DNA of 64,000 nt from Ruania albidiflava DSM 18029 (GTDB lineage Bacteria > Actinomycetota > Actinomycetes > Actinomycetales > Beutenbergiaceae). The DNA is taken from NCBI RefSeq assembly GCF_000421225.1, contig NZ_ATWL01000007.1, positions 62,001-126,000 of the forward strand, given 5' to 3'. The notes below the pieces were generated by a model. The model saw nothing but the letters and a program-made list of their open reading frames with translations, ran no database searches and had not been told where the DNA came from. Position 1 is the first letter of the stretch. Every line of letters starts with the position of its first letter. A program made the translations under genes and the position numbers. Below, piece by piece: positions 16,114-25,195 of this stretch.

Positions 16114-17064
16114 ATGCGGGCGATCTGGAAGGGTGCGGTGACCTTCGGGCTGGTGAACGTGCCGGTCGCGGTCTACAGCGCCACCGAGAGCCACGACGTG
16201 CGTCTGCACCAGGTGCACGACGCCGACGGCGGCCGCATCCGCTACCAGCGGCGCTGTGAGAAGTGCGGTGAGGTGGTGGCGTACGAGCACATCGACAAGG
16301 CGTTCACCGACGGCGAGGCCTCGGTCGTGCTCACCGAGGACGACCTGGCCACGCTGCCCGCCGAACGCAGCAAGGAGATCGACGTCCTGGAGTTCGTACC
16401 GAACGACCAGGTCGACCCGATCATGTTCGGCTCCGCCTACTACCTGGCGCCCACCTCCTCCTCGGCCAAGCCGTACGTGCTGCTCCGCCGCACCCTGCAG
16501 GAGACCGACCGCACTGCGATCGTCTCCTTCACCCTTCGGCAGAAGACCCGGCTCGCTGCGCTGCGGGTGCGCGGGGACGCGCTGCTGCTGCAGACGCTGC
16601 TGTGGGCCGACGAGATCCGCGAACCGGAGTTCGAAGGCCTGGACGATGCCAAGGTCAGCGAGCGGGAGCTGGACATGTCTGCCCAGCTGGTGCGCAGCTA
16701 CGAGGCCGATTTCGACCCCGCCAGCCACACCGACGAGTACCAGGTGCAGCTGCGCACGCTGATCGAGGAGAAGCTCGCCTCCGGGGATGTCGTGCAGGCC
16801 GCATCCGGTGCGGAGGAGGACACCGGTGGTGAGGTGCTCGACCTGATGGAGGCGTTGCGCCGCAGCGTGGAGGCCAGCCGGTCCGCCCGGGCCGGTTCGA
16901 GCAGTGGACCCGGCGCCACTGGTGGTCGCAGCGGATCGTCAGGGGGCCGTTCGAAGAAGGCTGCCGGCGGCAGTGGCTCGTCGAAGCGATCCGGGGCCTC
17001 GAAGCCGTCCGCTGCGGGCGGGCGCGGGAAGAAGAAGGCAGAAGCCGAGGAGAAACCTGCCTGA
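16114..17064 (+). CDS. ku: Ku protein (bacterial NHEJ end-binding)
   Basis: 316 aa. It begins with the classical MRAIWKGAVTFGLVNVPVAVYSAT and has the Ku core to about residue 250 (RYQRRCEKCGEV; AYYLAPTSSSAKPYVLLRR). The homodimer forms a ring on broken DNA ends and recruits LigD. The C-terminal tail (about 260-316) is very rich in Ser, Gly, Arg and Lys, a DNA-binding extension as in other actinobacteria. It is divergent from ligD. Confidence 0.96.
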   Translation: MRAIWKGAVTFGLVNVPVAVYSATESHDVRLHQVHDADGGRIRYQRRCEKCGEVVAYEHIDKAFTDGEASVVLTEDDLATLPAERSKEIDVLEFVPNDQVDPIMFGSAYYLAPTSSSAKPYVLLRRTLQETDRTAIVSFTLRQKTRLAALRVRGDALLLQTLLWADEIREPEFEGLDDAKVSERELDMSAQLVRSYEADFDPASHTDEYQVQLRTLIEEKLASGDVVQAASGAEEDTGGEVLDLMEALRRSVEASRSARAGSSSGPGATGGRSGSSGGRSKKAAGGSGSSKRSGASKPSAAGGRGKKKAEAEEKPA

Positions 17065-17211
17065 GAGCGCTTACCCGATCATGGCGTGCCCCCTGCCTTT
17101 TGTCGCCCGGCTGGAGTAGGCTCGACGATTGCCCGGTTCGGGGGGTCTGTCCCACCTCACCGGCCGGCGCCCGACCGATCCTCGATAGACCCAGGAGGTC
17201 ATCGACTCACC

Positions 17212-19101
17212 ATGCCCTCTGGCCATACCACGGCTGACCGGAACCTCACGGCGTCGATGCCACCGAGCACCGCGGTGGTCGCCACTCTCGCTCGACTGTA
17301 TCCCTTCCTCCGACCTGCTCTGCCCCGGCTGGTCGCAGGCATGCTGTGCGCACTCGGTGCCAGCCTGTGCGCCCTGTCCATCCCGCAGGTGCTGGAGTGG
17401 GCGGTCAACGGGCCGCTCCTGGGCTCCGCTGCCGGCGGTGACCGTGCCGGGGTGTGGTCCGCTGTGCTGCTCGTGCTCGGGCTCGGTGTGCTCGAGGCCG
17501 GGATGGTCGCCGCCCGCCGTGCCTTCATCCTGTTCCCCGGCACCCGGGTGGAGGCCTCGATGCGGATGGCGCTGTTCCGCCACCTGCAGGACCTGCCGCT
17601 CGCCTTCCACGACCAGTGGCCCGGCGGGCAGCTGCTGTCCCGCTCGATGGCAGACCTCGGCCAGCTGCGCCGCTGGATGTCCTTCGGGCTGATCATGCTG
17701 GTGGTGAACACCACCACCATTGGCGTCGGTGTGGGGCTGATGGTGCACATGGGCGGCATCCTCGGGGTCGCCTACCTGTGCGGTGCGCTGCCGGTGGTGT
17801 ACTTCTCCTACCGGTTCTCCCAGCGGTTCCGCCGCATCTCCCGGCTCAGCCAGGACCAGGCCGGTGACCTGGCCACCACAGTGGAGGAGTCGGTGCACGG
17901 CATCCGCGTGCTCAAGGCCTTCGGCCGCGGCCGGGAGGCGTACCAGAGCTTCTCCGCCCAGGCTGACGAGCTGCGCAGCACCGAGCTGTCCAAGGCCCGC
18001 ACCCTCGGCGGGTTCACCTTCGCGATCACCACCATCTCCGAGGCAGTGCTCGGCGGCTGCCTGCTGCTCGGTGTCTGGCTGGTCGTCGACGGCCAGCTCA
18101 GCGTCGGCGCGCTGCTGGCGTTCTTCGCCACTGCCGCTGTGGTGAACGGGCCGGTGGAACAGCTCGGCCACCTGGTGTCGATGACCCTGTACGCGAAGAC
18201 TGCGGTGGACCGGTACTTCGAGGTGCTGGACACCGAGAACGAGCTGCGCGACCCAGCGCGCCCGATCCGGCCGGAGAAGGTGGTCGGCGACCTGGTCTTC
18301 GACGACGTGCACTTCCAGTACCCGGACGAGCCCACCCCGGATCAGGCCTGGCGCGATCCGGCCCGACCGAGCGAGGCGCCCCGGACCGAGGTACTCGACG
18401 GCATCGACCTGCACGTACGCCCCGGGGAGACGATGGCGCTGGTCGGCCTGACCGGCTGCGGTAAGACCACGATGATCTCGCTGGTGCCCCGGCTGTTCGA
18501 CGTCACCAGCGGCAGCGTTCGCGTGGACGGTGTGGACGTGCGTGAGATGAGCCGCCACGACCTGCGTGAGATCGTCTCCATCGCCTTCGAGGACGCCACC
18601 CTGTTCTCCGCCACGGTCCGGGAGAACGTGCTCCTCGGCGCCCCTGAGGGGCAGCGCAGCGAGGCGGACCTGGACCGGGCGGTCACCGTGGCGCAGGCAG
18701 ACTTCGTCCGCGACCTGCCCCACGGACTGGACACCACGATCGGGGAGGAGGGGCTGAGCCTGTCCGGCGGCCAGCGCCAACGCCTCGCCCTGGCCCGCGC
18801 CGTGGCCGCCCGGCCGAAGATCCTGGTGCTGGACGACCCACTGTCCGCGCTGGACGTGTCCACGGAGGAGGCGGTCACTGCACAGCTGCGGCAAGAGCTG
18901 GCTGAGACCACCACGCTGGTGGTCGCCCACCGGCCCTCCACGGTCGCCCTGGCGGACCGGGTCGCAGTGCTGCAGGAGGGGCGGATCACCGCCGTCGACA
19001 CGCACAGCGACCTGCTCGCGCAGAACGCGCACTACCGATTCGTCATCTCCAGCCTCAGCCCGGAGGCGGAGACCGGTGCCGAACCGAAGGCGGTGGTCTG
19101 A
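17212..19101 (+). CDS. ABC exporter subunit with degenerate ATPase site (transmembrane + NBD)
   Basis: 629 aa: six membrane spans (about 1-330) fused to an ATP-binding domain. Walker A is VGLTGCGKTTM, the signature LSGGQRQRL is perfect, and the H-loop His is present (VVAHRPS). Walker B reads ILVLDDPLSALD, with Asp where the catalytic Glu belongs. Such degenerate subunits pair with a canonical partner, here the next gene (overlap of one base, TGATG). An AGGAGG ribosome site precedes ATG 17212. The half-transporters likely export lipid, drug or peptide; the substrate is not readable. Confidence 0.93.
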   Translation: MPSGHTTADRNLTASMPPSTAVVATLARLYPFLRPALPRLVAGMLCALGASLCALSIPQVLEWAVNGPLLGSAAGGDRAGVWSAVLLVLGLGVLEAGMVAARRAFILFPGTRVEASMRMALFRHLQDLPLAFHDQWPGGQLLSRSMADLGQLRRWMSFGLIMLVVNTTTIGVGVGLMVHMGGILGVAYLCGALPVVYFSYRFSQRFRRISRLSQDQAGDLATTVEESVHGIRVLKAFGRGREAYQSFSAQADELRSTELSKARTLGGFTFAITTISEAVLGGCLLLGVWLVVDGQLSVGALLAFFATAAVVNGPVEQLGHLVSMTLYAKTAVDRYFEVLDTENELRDPARPIRPEKVVGDLVFDDVHFQYPDEPTPDQAWRDPARPSEAPRTEVLDGIDLHVRPGETMALVGLTGCGKTTMISLVPRLFDVTSGSVRVDGVDVREMSRHDLREIVSIAFEDATLFSATVRENVLLGAPEGQRSEADLDRAVTVAQADFVRDLPHGLDTTIGEEGLSLSGGQRQRLALARAVAARPKILVLDDPLSALDVSTEEAVTAQLRQELAETTTLVVAHRPSTVALADRVAVLQEGRITAVDTHSDLLAQNAHYRFVISSLSPEAETGAEPKAVV

Positions 19102-20918
19102 TGCCCCCGGCTGCACCGATCCCCCAGGGGGTCGCTGACGAGGAGAACAGCTACCTGGACCGCACCCGGTCCCGGGAGGTCCGGCGCCGCTCGCGGCGGC
19201 TGCTGGGCAGTCTGCTCGCACCGGTACGGAAGATGTTCGCCCTCACCGTGGTGCTGGTGGTGCTCGCCCAGGCGGCGAAGGTGGCCGGCCCGGCGCTGAT
19301 CGCCTGGGCCGTGGACCGCGGGCTGCCGGCCGCGATGGACGGTGACTGGGGTCCCGTCCTCGGTTTCGCCATCGCCTACGTGGTGTGCGCGATGGTCGCT
19401 GGTGGCGGTACCGCCGGGTACATCCGGTTCGCCGCGAACGTCAGCCAGGCGATCCTGCTGGACCTGCGCCAGCGGGTGTTCCGGCAGACCCAGCGTCTCT
19501 CCCTGGAGTTCCACGAGAGCTACACCTCCGGGCGGATCATCTCCCGGCAGACCGCCGACCTGGAGGCGCTGCGCGAGCTGCTCGACAACGGCATCACGTC
19601 ACTGGCCTCCGGTCTGCTGTTCATGACCTTCACCGGCATCTCCCTGGTGCTGCTGGACTGGCGCGCCGGCCTGGTGCTGCTGGTGGCGGTCGTGCCGGTG
19701 TGGCTGGTCACCCGCTGGTTCCAGAAGCGTTCCCAGGTGCTCTACCGCATCTCCCGGGTGGCCTCCGCACGGCTGATCGTGAACTTCGTGGAGACGATGA
19801 CCGGGATGCGCGCCGTGCAGGCGTTCCGCCGGGAGCAGGCCAATGACGTGGTCTACGGCGAGCTCACCGAGGACTACCGGCGCAACAACGTGCGCACTAT
19901 GGGCCTGAATGGTATCTACGACCCGGCATTGCAGCTCATCGGCAACGTCACCGTGGCGGTCGCACTGGCCATCGGTTCCTTCCGGGTCCTGGACGGCGGT
20001 ATGGAGGTCGGCACGCTGCTGGCCACCCTGCTGTACACCAAACGGTTCTTCCAGCCTGTGCAGCAGATGGGCATGTTCTACAACTCCTTCCAGTCCGCCT
20101 CCGCAGCCCTGGAGAAGATCTCCGGGCTGCTCGAGGAGGTGCCGACTGTGCGTGCCGCGGAGCAGCCGGTCACGCTGCCGAAGGCCTCCGGGCACCTGCG
20201 CTTCGAGCACGTCCGGTTCGGCTACGGCGAGGAGACCGTGCTGCCGAACCTCGACCTGGACATCCCCTCCGGGCAGATCATCGCCCTGGTCGGGCAGACC
20301 GGCGCCGGCAAGTCCACTGTGGCCAAGCTGGTCGCCCGATTCTACGACGTCAACGACGGCCGGATCACCCTGGACGGGGTGGACCTGCGCGAGGTCGCCC
20401 CGCGTGACCTGCGCCGGGCGGTGGTGATGGTCACCCAGGAGGCCTACCTGTTCTCCGGGACGGTGCGGGACAACATCGCCCTGGCACGGCCGGACGCGCC
20501 GGACGCGGACATCGAGGCCGCCGCCCGCGCCGTCGGTGCGCACGACTTCATCACCGCGCTGCCGGACGGCTACGACACGGACGTGAACAAGCGCGGCGGG
20601 CGGGTCAGCGCCGGACAACGGCAGCTGATCTCGTTCGCCCGAGCGTTCCTGGCCGACCCGGCAGTGCTCATCCTGGACGAGGCGACCAGCTCCTTGGACA
20701 TCCCCGGGGAGCGGCTGGTGCAACGCGGTCTGCAGACCCTGCTGGCGGACCGGACGGCACTGATCATCGCCCACCGGCTGTCCACGGTGGCGATCGCCGA
20801 CCGGGTGCTGGTGATGAGCCAGGGAGAGGTGGTCGAGGACGGCTCCCCGGAGGAGCTGATCAGCGGCACCGGCTCGTTCGCCGCACTGCACAAGGCCTGG
20901 CAGGACTCGCTCGTGTGA
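19101..20918 (+). CDS. ABC exporter subunit, canonical Walker B partner
   Basis: 605 aa half-transporter: six spans (about 30-330) and an NBD with Walker A VGQTGAGKST, Walker B ILDEATSSLD (catalytic Glu present) and H-loop IIAHRLS. Its signature is altered to VSAGQRQ instead of LSGGQ. In the heterodimer, the partner's degenerate Walker B and this altered signature would form the same, inactive ATP site, while the other site is fully canonical, as in TM287/288-type exporters. It is translationally coupled to the gene before it. Confidence 0.93.
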   Translation: MPPAAPIPQGVADEENSYLDRTRSREVRRRSRRLLGSLLAPVRKMFALTVVLVVLAQAAKVAGPALIAWAVDRGLPAAMDGDWGPVLGFAIAYVVCAMVAGGGTAGYIRFAANVSQAILLDLRQRVFRQTQRLSLEFHESYTSGRIISRQTADLEALRELLDNGITSLASGLLFMTFTGISLVLLDWRAGLVLLVAVVPVWLVTRWFQKRSQVLYRISRVASARLIVNFVETMTGMRAVQAFRREQANDVVYGELTEDYRRNNVRTMGLNGIYDPALQLIGNVTVAVALAIGSFRVLDGGMEVGTLLATLLYTKRFFQPVQQMGMFYNSFQSASAALEKISGLLEEVPTVRAAEQPVTLPKASGHLRFEHVRFGYGEETVLPNLDLDIPSGQIIALVGQTGAGKSTVAKLVARFYDVNDGRITLDGVDLREVAPRDLRRAVVMVTQEAYLFSGTVRDNIALARPDAPDADIEAAARAVGAHDFITALPDGYDTDVNKRGGRVSAGQRQLISFARAFLADPAVLILDEATSSLDIPGERLVQRGLQTLLADRTALIIAHRLSTVAIADRVLVMSQGEVVEDGSPEELISGTGSFAALHKAWQDSLV

Positions 20919-20942
20919 GGCAGGCAGTGCCAGGATGAGGAC

Positions 20943-21629
20943 ATGAGCAGCGCCGATCCGCAGTCGCCCGGTGAACCAGAGATCTCCGGTGTGCCCACTC
21001 CGTCCCGCTGGCGGTTCGCGGACGGCGTTCCCCCGGTGTGGTTGCGCCGCGTCACCGTGGCGCTCGGGGTGCTGGTGGTGCTGGTGCTCCTCGGTGTGGT
21101 CGGCAGCATCGTGCTGCCCGGCTGGTGGGCCGCCGTGGTCACCGGTTGGGTGCAGGGCATCACCAGTGCCGGCATCCTCGTAGGGCTCGCCTGCGGGGTG
21201 GTGTTCACTGCCCTGCCTGCTGCGATCATCTGGTTCGCCGTGCGCTCGCGTTGGCAGTGGCGCACCCGGCTGATCGTCGCCGCTGCTGCCGCAGTGCTCG
21301 CGCTGCCGAACGTGCTCACCCTGGTGATCGACGTGGGCCGCACATCCTCCGCCTACGACGCCCGCCTGGACATGGTCATCGGTGCCCCCGCGTTCACCGG
21401 TTCCACGCTCATCGGAGCCCTGCTGGCGCTCCTCGGCGTGGTCGGTGGGGTGCTCGGCTGGCGCTGGCTGCGCTGGTCCCGGGCCGAGCTGCGCAGCAGC
21501 CGGGGTGAGCAGACACCGCGCCGCGGGCTGCTGCGGCGGGGCCGGGGGAAGGCCGCCGGTGGCAACCGGAGTGAGAGCGACGCCACGCCCGCCAGACCTC
21601 AGGATGCCCAGGGCGGGGGCGTACAGTAG
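20943..21629 (+). CDS. hypothetical four-span membrane protein
   Basis: 228 aa, not recognised. A hydrophilic N-terminus (about 1-35, Pro/Ser/Glu-rich) is followed by about four hydrophobic spans (around 38-60, 75-98, 103-125, 150-172) and an Arg/Gly-rich basic cytosolic tail. CAGGAT, a -10-like box, ends 6 nt before the ATG, suggesting its own leaderless transcript despite lying 24 nt after the ABC genes. It may belong with the exporter or with the envelope genes that follow. Confidence 0.75.
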   Translation: MSSADPQSPGEPEISGVPTPSRWRFADGVPPVWLRRVTVALGVLVVLVLLGVVGSIVLPGWWAAVVTGWVQGITSAGILVGLACGVVFTALPAAIIWFAVRSRWQWRTRLIVAAAAAVLALPNVLTLVIDVGRTSSAYDARLDMVIGAPAFTGSTLIGALLALLGVVGGVLGWRWLRWSRAELRSSRGEQTPRRGLLRRGRGKAAGGNRSESDATPARPQDAQGGGVQ

Positions 21630-21682
21630 GGACGCCGCGGGGGGCGCGGACCTGACCTTCCCTACGTGATCTAGGGGGACTC

Positions 21683-23350
21683 GTGCGATTCCGACCTGCG
21701 ACAGCCTGGGCTGCGCTGACCGCGCTCACCCTGGGGCTCGCCGGGTGCACAGGGACCACCACAGTGGACCCCGACCCCACGTCACCGCCGCCGGAGCCAG
21801 AACCCGCTGCCGTGGCGCAGCGGCCGGAGCAGGAGGCCAGCCTGGTGCAGCAGACCGACCCCGCAGCGCTCGCGCTGAGCAGCAGCGAGGAGTTCTTCAC
21901 CTCCGCGAAGGCGGTCGTGCTCGCCTCGGCGGAGAACGAGTCCGCTGTGCTGCGCGCCTCCTCGATCGGGATCGCGCTGGGTGCCCCGGTGCTCCTGACC
22001 GGTGCCGACGCCGAGGACCTGGAGGCCGAGCTGCTCCGCCTCGGGGTGCGCACGCTCATCCCGGTCGGGGCCGTGGACCTCGACGGTATCGACCTGACCA
22101 GCCTGAACGTCCAGCCCGACCCCGGGGACACTGACGAGCTGACCGAGCTGATCGGACAGCACCTGGACACCTCGTTCACCGACGTGCAGACGCCGGAGGC
22201 GGAAGATGTCGCCCAGTCGGTGGCCGGGTTGGAGCCCGGCGAGCTCTACCCCGCGGTGGACCTGGACGGGCACGGTGGCGGCGAGGCTCCCGAGCGTAGC
22301 GGGCACATGCCCCCGCTGCTGCCCGGTGAGGGCGTCGAGGGGCTGCACGTGCTCGCCGACGGACAGGACTACCAGGCCGTGGCCGTGGCCAACTCCCGGG
22401 CCGCAGGTGCGAAGGTGGCGATCGTCTCCGGCGACCCGCGCAGCTCCGTCGCCGAGGTCAGCGGCCTCGGTGATCCGGAGGCGGTGGTGGGCTACGGCAC
22501 CAGTTACGGCGACGAGACCACCTTCGCCTGGCAGGCTGCCACGGCCGCCACTGGCGACGAGCTGCCCGGCGGTGGGCAGCTGGTCTTCGACGACAAGCGG
22601 TACATCGCCCTCTACGGGCACCCCGGCACGCCGAGCCTGGGCGTGCTCGGGGAACAGGGCACCGACGAGACCATCGACCTGGCAGCCGGCGAGGCAGCCG
22701 ACTACGACGACCTCACCGACGCCACTGTGGTGCCCACCCTCGAGGTGATCGTGACCGTGGCCGCTGGCTCCGCCGGTGCGGACGGCAACTACTCCAGCGA
22801 GTTCCCGGCTGAGGACTTCGTGCCGCTGGTCGAGGCTGCGGCCGAGGCCGGGCAGTATGTCGTGCTCGACTTCCAGCCTGGACGCTCCAGCTTCCTCGAC
22901 CAGGTCCGCCAGTACGAAGAGCTCCTCGCCTACCCGAACGTGGGTGTGGCGCTCGACCCGGAGTGGCGGCTGACCGACGACCAGGTGCCGCTGGAGCAGA
23001 TCGGCTCGGTCGGCGTCCAGGAGGTCAACGAGGTGGTGAACTACGTGGCCGACTTCACCCGAGAGAACGCGCTGCCGCAGAAGATGGTAGTGCTGCACCA
23101 GTTCCAGCAACGGATGATCACCCACCGGGAGGACCTGGACACCAGTCGCGGTGAGGTGGCGCTGCTCATCCACGCCGACGGCAACGGCGACCCGCACGAC
23201 AAGCGCGCCACCTGGCGTAACGTGCGCACCGACGCGCCGGAGGGTGTGCACTGGGGCTGGAAGAACTTCATCGACGAAGATGACCCCATGCTCACTCCCG
23301 CACAGACCTACCGCATCGAACCCCAACCGGACTACGTGAGCTATCAGTGA
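21683..23350 (+). CDS. secreted lipoprotein with cell-wall-binding-repeat-2-like domain
   Basis: 555 aa. A signal peptide ends in the lipobox LAGC (Cys22), followed by a Pro/Glu/Asp-rich linker. Residues about 65-130 (SSEEFFTSAKAVVLASAENESAVLRASSIGIA and GAPVLLTGAD) resemble the cell-wall-binding repeat 2 fold; a similar unit recurs around 235-290 (AVAVANSRAAGAKVAIVSGD). The C-terminal part (about 350-540) looks alpha/beta-barrel-like (YVVLDFQPGRSSF, VGVALDPEW, MVVLHQFQQRMI). A function in the envelope is inferred. It starts at GTG 21683 after a GGGGGA site and ends overlapping the metallophosphoesterase gene by 4 bases. Confidence 0.75.
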   Translation: MRFRPATAWAALTALTLGLAGCTGTTTVDPDPTSPPPEPEPAAVAQRPEQEASLVQQTDPAALALSSSEEFFTSAKAVVLASAENESAVLRASSIGIALGAPVLLTGADAEDLEAELLRLGVRTLIPVGAVDLDGIDLTSLNVQPDPGDTDELTELIGQHLDTSFTDVQTPEAEDVAQSVAGLEPGELYPAVDLDGHGGGEAPERSGHMPPLLPGEGVEGLHVLADGQDYQAVAVANSRAAGAKVAIVSGDPRSSVAEVSGLGDPEAVVGYGTSYGDETTFAWQAATAATGDELPGGGQLVFDDKRYIALYGHPGTPSLGVLGEQGTDETIDLAAGEAADYDDLTDATVVPTLEVIVTVAAGSAGADGNYSSEFPAEDFVPLVEAAAEAGQYVVLDFQPGRSSFLDQVRQYEELLAYPNVGVALDPEWRLTDDQVPLEQIGSVGVQEVNEVVNYVADFTRENALPQKMVVLHQFQQRMITHREDLDTSRGEVALLIHADGNGDPHDKRATWRNVRTDAPEGVHWGWKNFIDEDDPMLTPAQTYRIEPQPDYVSYQ

Positions 23351-25194
23351 GCACCGAGGCCCAGGCGCAGCGGCACCGGGTGGAGTGGTGGCACCGGCTG
23401 CGCCCGATGACCCGGCGCGGGATCCGGGCTGGCATCACTGTGATGGTGACCGGTCTGGTCGCCCTGGTCATCGGTGTGCTCAGTGCGCACTACACCGGCT
23501 CCCTCGGCCCGCACGAGGCGGAGTACACGGTGCGGTTGAACAACGAGATCCGGGTGGACATGGGGCCGCTCGGGGCGCTGATCATCGACTCGCCGCTGCC
23601 GCTGCACCTCGGTGTGGACGTGCAGGTCAAGGAGATCCCGATCGGGCTGGCCGCACCCGGGGCCAACCCGGTGGCCGGTCTGACCGCTGACCTGCAGAGC
23701 TACACGCAGTTCTTCGCCAACCCGGAGCCGGCGATCCGGGAGGCCGCTGACGGGCTGATCACCAACGCACTCGGCCGGGTGGCGCTGCTCTGGTCCATCC
23801 AGCTGACGCTCGTGGCCTGCCTGCGGCTCGCCGGGCACGGCCTGCTCCGGGAGACGATGAAGAACGCGCTCCGGCAGCCGGGCGTACCGCCGCTGACGAT
23901 CGCAGTGGTGGTGGCCCTGGTGCTGGTGCCGCTGGTGGACGCCACCCGGGGCTCCGGCAACGTGGGACGCACCTCCGCCGTGCTGGACGGCACCCCGCTG
24001 GAGGATGCCCGGATCACCGGCAGGTTGGCGACCATCGTCGACTACTACGGCGGCTACGTCGTGGACGCGATCGACAAGAACAGCGAGTTCTACGCCGGAG
24101 TGCAGGCCAACCTCACCTCCGCCTTCGAGGCCGAACGGGCCGCGCAGGCAGGCGATGAGGACTCGGCCGGCTCGGCCGACGGCGCCGGCGAGGACGCGAC
24201 CGACGCGCACGGGCTGTCCTCCCCGGAGCCGTCGGAGCCGTCGGAGCCGTCGGAGCCCGGTGCCGGAGCGGGCGGCGGCGAGAACCCCACGAGCGTGGCC
24301 AGTGCGTCCGCGGAGGAGACCGAGCAGGATGAGGCCCCGGCAGGTGAGCCGACCTCGGACGGCGAGGCTACGCCGTCGACTGAGGACCAGGCGGTCGCAG
24401 ACGCTGAGACGGACCTGATCACCGGGGTGATGGTCACCGACCTGCACTGCAACATCGGCATGGCCGAGGTGATCGGCACAGCGGTGGCCGAGTCCGACGC
24501 CGACCTGATCATGAACGCCGGGGACACGGTGATGGCCGGCACCTCGGTGGAGTCCTACTGCATCAAGGCGTTCGCGGACGGCTTCGGTGACGACGTGCCC
24601 GTGGTCTTCGCCGACGGCAACCACGACTCCCGCACCACCACCGAGGAGGAGGTGGCGGCCGGCTGGATCCCCCTGCTCGGCGACCCGGTCGAGGTCGCCG
24701 GACTGCGGTTCCTCGGCGACACCGACCCCACGCTCAGCTCGCTCGGTGTGCCCACCCGGCAGACCCGGGACGAGACTGTGCTGGAGATGGGCGACCGGCT
24801 CGCTGCCACCGGCTGCGACCTGGCCGACGACGGGCAACCGGTGGACGTGCTGCTGATCCACAGCCCGTACGCGGGTCGGCAGATCCTCGAGTCCGGGTGC
24901 GCACCGGTGAGCCTGTCCGGCCACCTGCACCAGCAGGTCGGGCCGCGCCAGCTCGGCTGGGGCACTCAGTACGTGGGTGCCAGCACCGGTGGCGCAGGAG
25001 CCGGTAAACCCACGATCGGCCCGCTGAACAACCCGGCCACGATCACGGTGATCCGCTGGGACCCAGAGACCCAGCTGCCGGTCGACTACCGGGTGATCAC
25101 CATCGGCACTGACACCTCGGTGGAGCTGGGGGAGTGGGCGCTCTGGCCGTCGCAGCCCACTGAGTTCGTCAGCGGACAGGAGCCGGACGACTGA
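23347..25194 (+). CDS. membrane-anchored metallophosphoesterase
   Basis: 615 aa. An N-terminal span (about residues 25-45) and another around 140-200 anchor a long Ser/Glu/Pro linker, then a calcineurin-like catalytic domain (about 355-590). All metal motifs are present: DLHC, GDT, GNHD, IHSP and SGHLH. The active site should be outside the membrane, given the lipoprotein partner and the exported-type linker. Translation is coupled to the lipoprotein (GTGA overlap), and the VKOR gene begins 1 nt after its stop. The substrate is unknown; phosphate esters of the cell wall or lipids are possibilities. Confidence 0.85.
   Translation: MSTEAQAQRHRVEWWHRLRPMTRRGIRAGITVMVTGLVALVIGVLSAHYTGSLGPHEAEYTVRLNNEIRVDMGPLGALIIDSPLPLHLGVDVQVKEIPIGLAAPGANPVAGLTADLQSYTQFFANPEPAIREAADGLITNALGRVALLWSIQLTLVACLRLAGHGLLRETMKNALRQPGVPPLTIAVVVALVLVPLVDATRGSGNVGRTSAVLDGTPLEDARITGRLATIVDYYGGYVVDAIDKNSEFYAGVQANLTSAFEAERAAQAGDEDSAGSADGAGEDATDAHGLSSPEPSEPSEPSEPGAGAGGGENPTSVASASAEETEQDEAPAGEPTSDGEATPSTEDQAVADAETDLITGVMVTDLHCNIGMAEVIGTAVAESDADLIMNAGDTVMAGTSVESYCIKAFADGFGDDVPVVFADGNHDSRTTTEEEVAAGWIPLLGDPVEVAGLRFLGDTDPTLSSLGVPTRQTRDETVLEMGDRLAATGCDLADDGQPVDVLLIHSPYAGRQILESGCAPVSLSGHLHQQVGPRQLGWGTQYVGASTGGAGAGKPTIGPLNNPATITVIRWDPETQLPVDYRVITIGTDTSVELGEWALWPSQPTEFVSGQEPDD
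24223..24258 (+). repeat. four 9-bp tandem repeats (ccggagccg/tcggagccg)
   Basis: Four consecutive near-identical 9-mers encode the PEPSEPSEPSEP stretch in the linker of the metallophosphoesterase. The number of units may vary between strains through slippage. Confidence 0.85.
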
Positions 25195-25195
25195 G

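Noticed and set aside
17071-19221. Long open frame on the minus strand opposite the ABC exporter gene
   Set aside because: It is Gly/His/Arg/Val-rich without domain structure, lies wholly opposite a clear ABC transporter, and arises from GC-rich codon bias.
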